This document shows, piece after piece, positions 52,387-52,991 of a stretch of DNA of 52,991 nt. Positions within the stretch are counted from its first letter, which is position 1. Each line of letters starts with the position of its first letter. Source of the DNA: Oscillospiraceae bacterium. Its GTDB lineage: Bacteria; Bacillota; Clostridia; Oscillospirales; Ruminococcaceae. The notes under the pieces are model-generated. The model made no database searches. It was given only the letters and a program-made list of their open reading frames with translations, and was not told where the DNA came from. The DNA is taken from assembly GCA_003531585.1 (NCBI GenBank), contig DQFX01000079.1, forward strand, positions 1 to 52,991, given 5' to 3'. Made by a program: the position numbers and the translations under genes.

Positions 52387-52958
52387 ATCTTGCAAACAAG
52401 CTGACCCTTATGCGGGTGATACTGGTTCCGTTCTTTGTGGCGTTCATGCTTATCGACGCGATCCCGCTGAACTATCTGTGGGCGCTTCTGGTGTTCGCGA
52501 TAGCGAGCATAACCGATATGCTGGACGGCAAGATTGCCCGGAAATACAACATGATAACCAGCTTCGGAAAGTTCCTTGATCCGCTCGCGGACAAGATACT
52601 GGTCGCGGCGGCGCTGGTCTGTTTCGTTCAGCTCGGCTGGTGCAGTGCGTGGGTAACAGCGCTGATACTGGCGCGTGAGTTCGTGGTTTCCGGAGTGCGC
52701 CTTGTGGCGGCTTCCAGCGAGAAGAAGGCAGTTATCGCGGCGGGAATGCTCGGAAAGCTCAAGACCGCAATGACTATGGCGGCTATCTGTGTGATACTTT
52801 TTATGTGGATCCTGGCGCAGTTCGGCGCGATTTCCCCGGAGGCATTCCCGATACAGATCATCAGCGACGTTCTGATGTACATTGCGGCGGCGCTGACAGT
52901 GGCTTCCGGCGTGAAGTACCTGTATGACTACAGGGAGTTCATCGACCCGGCGAAGTAA
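52383..52958 (+). CDS. pgsA: CDP-diacylglycerol-glycerol-3-phosphate 3-phosphatidyltransferase
   Basis: Makes phosphatidylglycerol phosphate, the first step to phosphatidylglycerol, at the inner membrane. The 191-aa protein has the CDP-alcohol phosphotransferase motif D-G-x2-A-R-x8-G-x3-D-x3-D at residues 48-70 (DGKIAR, then GKFLDPLAD) and about five hydrophobic helices. The start NLANKLTLMRVILVPFF is typical of PgsA. It overlaps rimO by four bases, as often seen in Firmicutes. No terminator lies before the window ends. Confidence 0.95.
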   Translation: MNLANKLTLMRVILVPFFVAFMLIDAIPLNYLWALLVFAIASITDMLDGKIARKYNMITSFGKFLDPLADKILVAAALVCFVQLGWCSAWVTALILAREFVVSGVRLVAASSEKKAVIAAGMLGKLKTAMTMAAICVILFMWILAQFGAISPEAFPIQIISDVLMYIAAALTVASGVKYLYDYREFIDPAK

Positions 52959-52974
52959 TAGCTGCTCATATAAT

Positions 52975-52991
52975 GGTCACCTCTAAAAACC
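52975..52991 (-). repeat. Dispersed repeat, copy 7 (window end)
   Basis: GGTCACCTCTAAAAACC, identical to the left end of the palindromic element at 34094-34110. The window stops on its last base. Confidence 0.75.

Overview
The window looks like a piece of a Gram-positive Clostridia chromosome, most likely from a Ruminococcus-like (Oscillospiraceae) gut bacterium. This is inferred from HPr kinase, RapZ/YvcJ, a T-box leader, many lipoproteins, a giant 2-hydroxyacyl-CoA dehydratase-type activase, CotH and SpoIID-like proteins, GC-rich third codon positions and consensus sigma-A promoters with 17-bp spacers. No rRNA, tRNA, CRISPR, prophage or transposase gene was found. Both window ends fall in a short dispersed repeat (GGTNACCTCTAAAAACC), so the piece may be an assembly contig that broke at repeats.

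Layout. 1-4.4 kb, plus strand: hprK, a ROK sugar kinase, a 67-aa small protein, murB and rapZ, joining carbon-state signalling to wall precursor synthesis. 4.4-10.3 kb, minus strand: a MATE efflux pump behind a leader with an internal terminator, a CotH-kinase lipoprotein, and an ECF-like sigma factor with a large membrane partner. 10.3-14.8 kb, minus strand: aspS, two GNAT acetyltransferases and comM. 14.9-25.9 kb, plus strand: a 1430-aa activase, two tandem secreted CAP-domain proteins, a band-7 protein, a PcrA-type helicase and a glycolipid glycosyltransferase. 26-33 kb, minus strand: a full phosphate regulon, pstSCAB-phoU-phoB-phoR, whose PstS has its two domain halves in circularly permuted order. 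33.1-34.1 kb: a degenerate SpoIID-like lipoprotein, followed by a 188-bp palindromic element.

34.4-39.7 kb, plus strand: citrate synthase, MscL, DAHP synthase, then a T-box leader (probably tyrosine) in front of a NUDIX gene and tyrS. 39.8-41.6 kb: an AT-rich two-gene cassette encoding a secreted papain-like C39 protease and an overlapping lipoprotein, unlike its neighbours in base composition and probably acquired by transfer. 41.6-42.3 kb: a convergent lipoprotein. 42.5-53 kb, plus strand: a membrane protein, an FG-GAP-like lipoprotein, a two-component system, a DUF1385 protein, prmC, recA, recX, rimO and pgsA, closely spaced or overlapping.

The observations most worth following are the circularly permuted PstS, the MATE leader in which a small ORF runs through a terminator and stops one base before the pump gene, the AT-rich protease/lipoprotein pair, the sigma factor with its TARQKKR-repeat membrane partner, and the dispersed repeat family. 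All function calls rest on motif recognition by eye; no database search was run.
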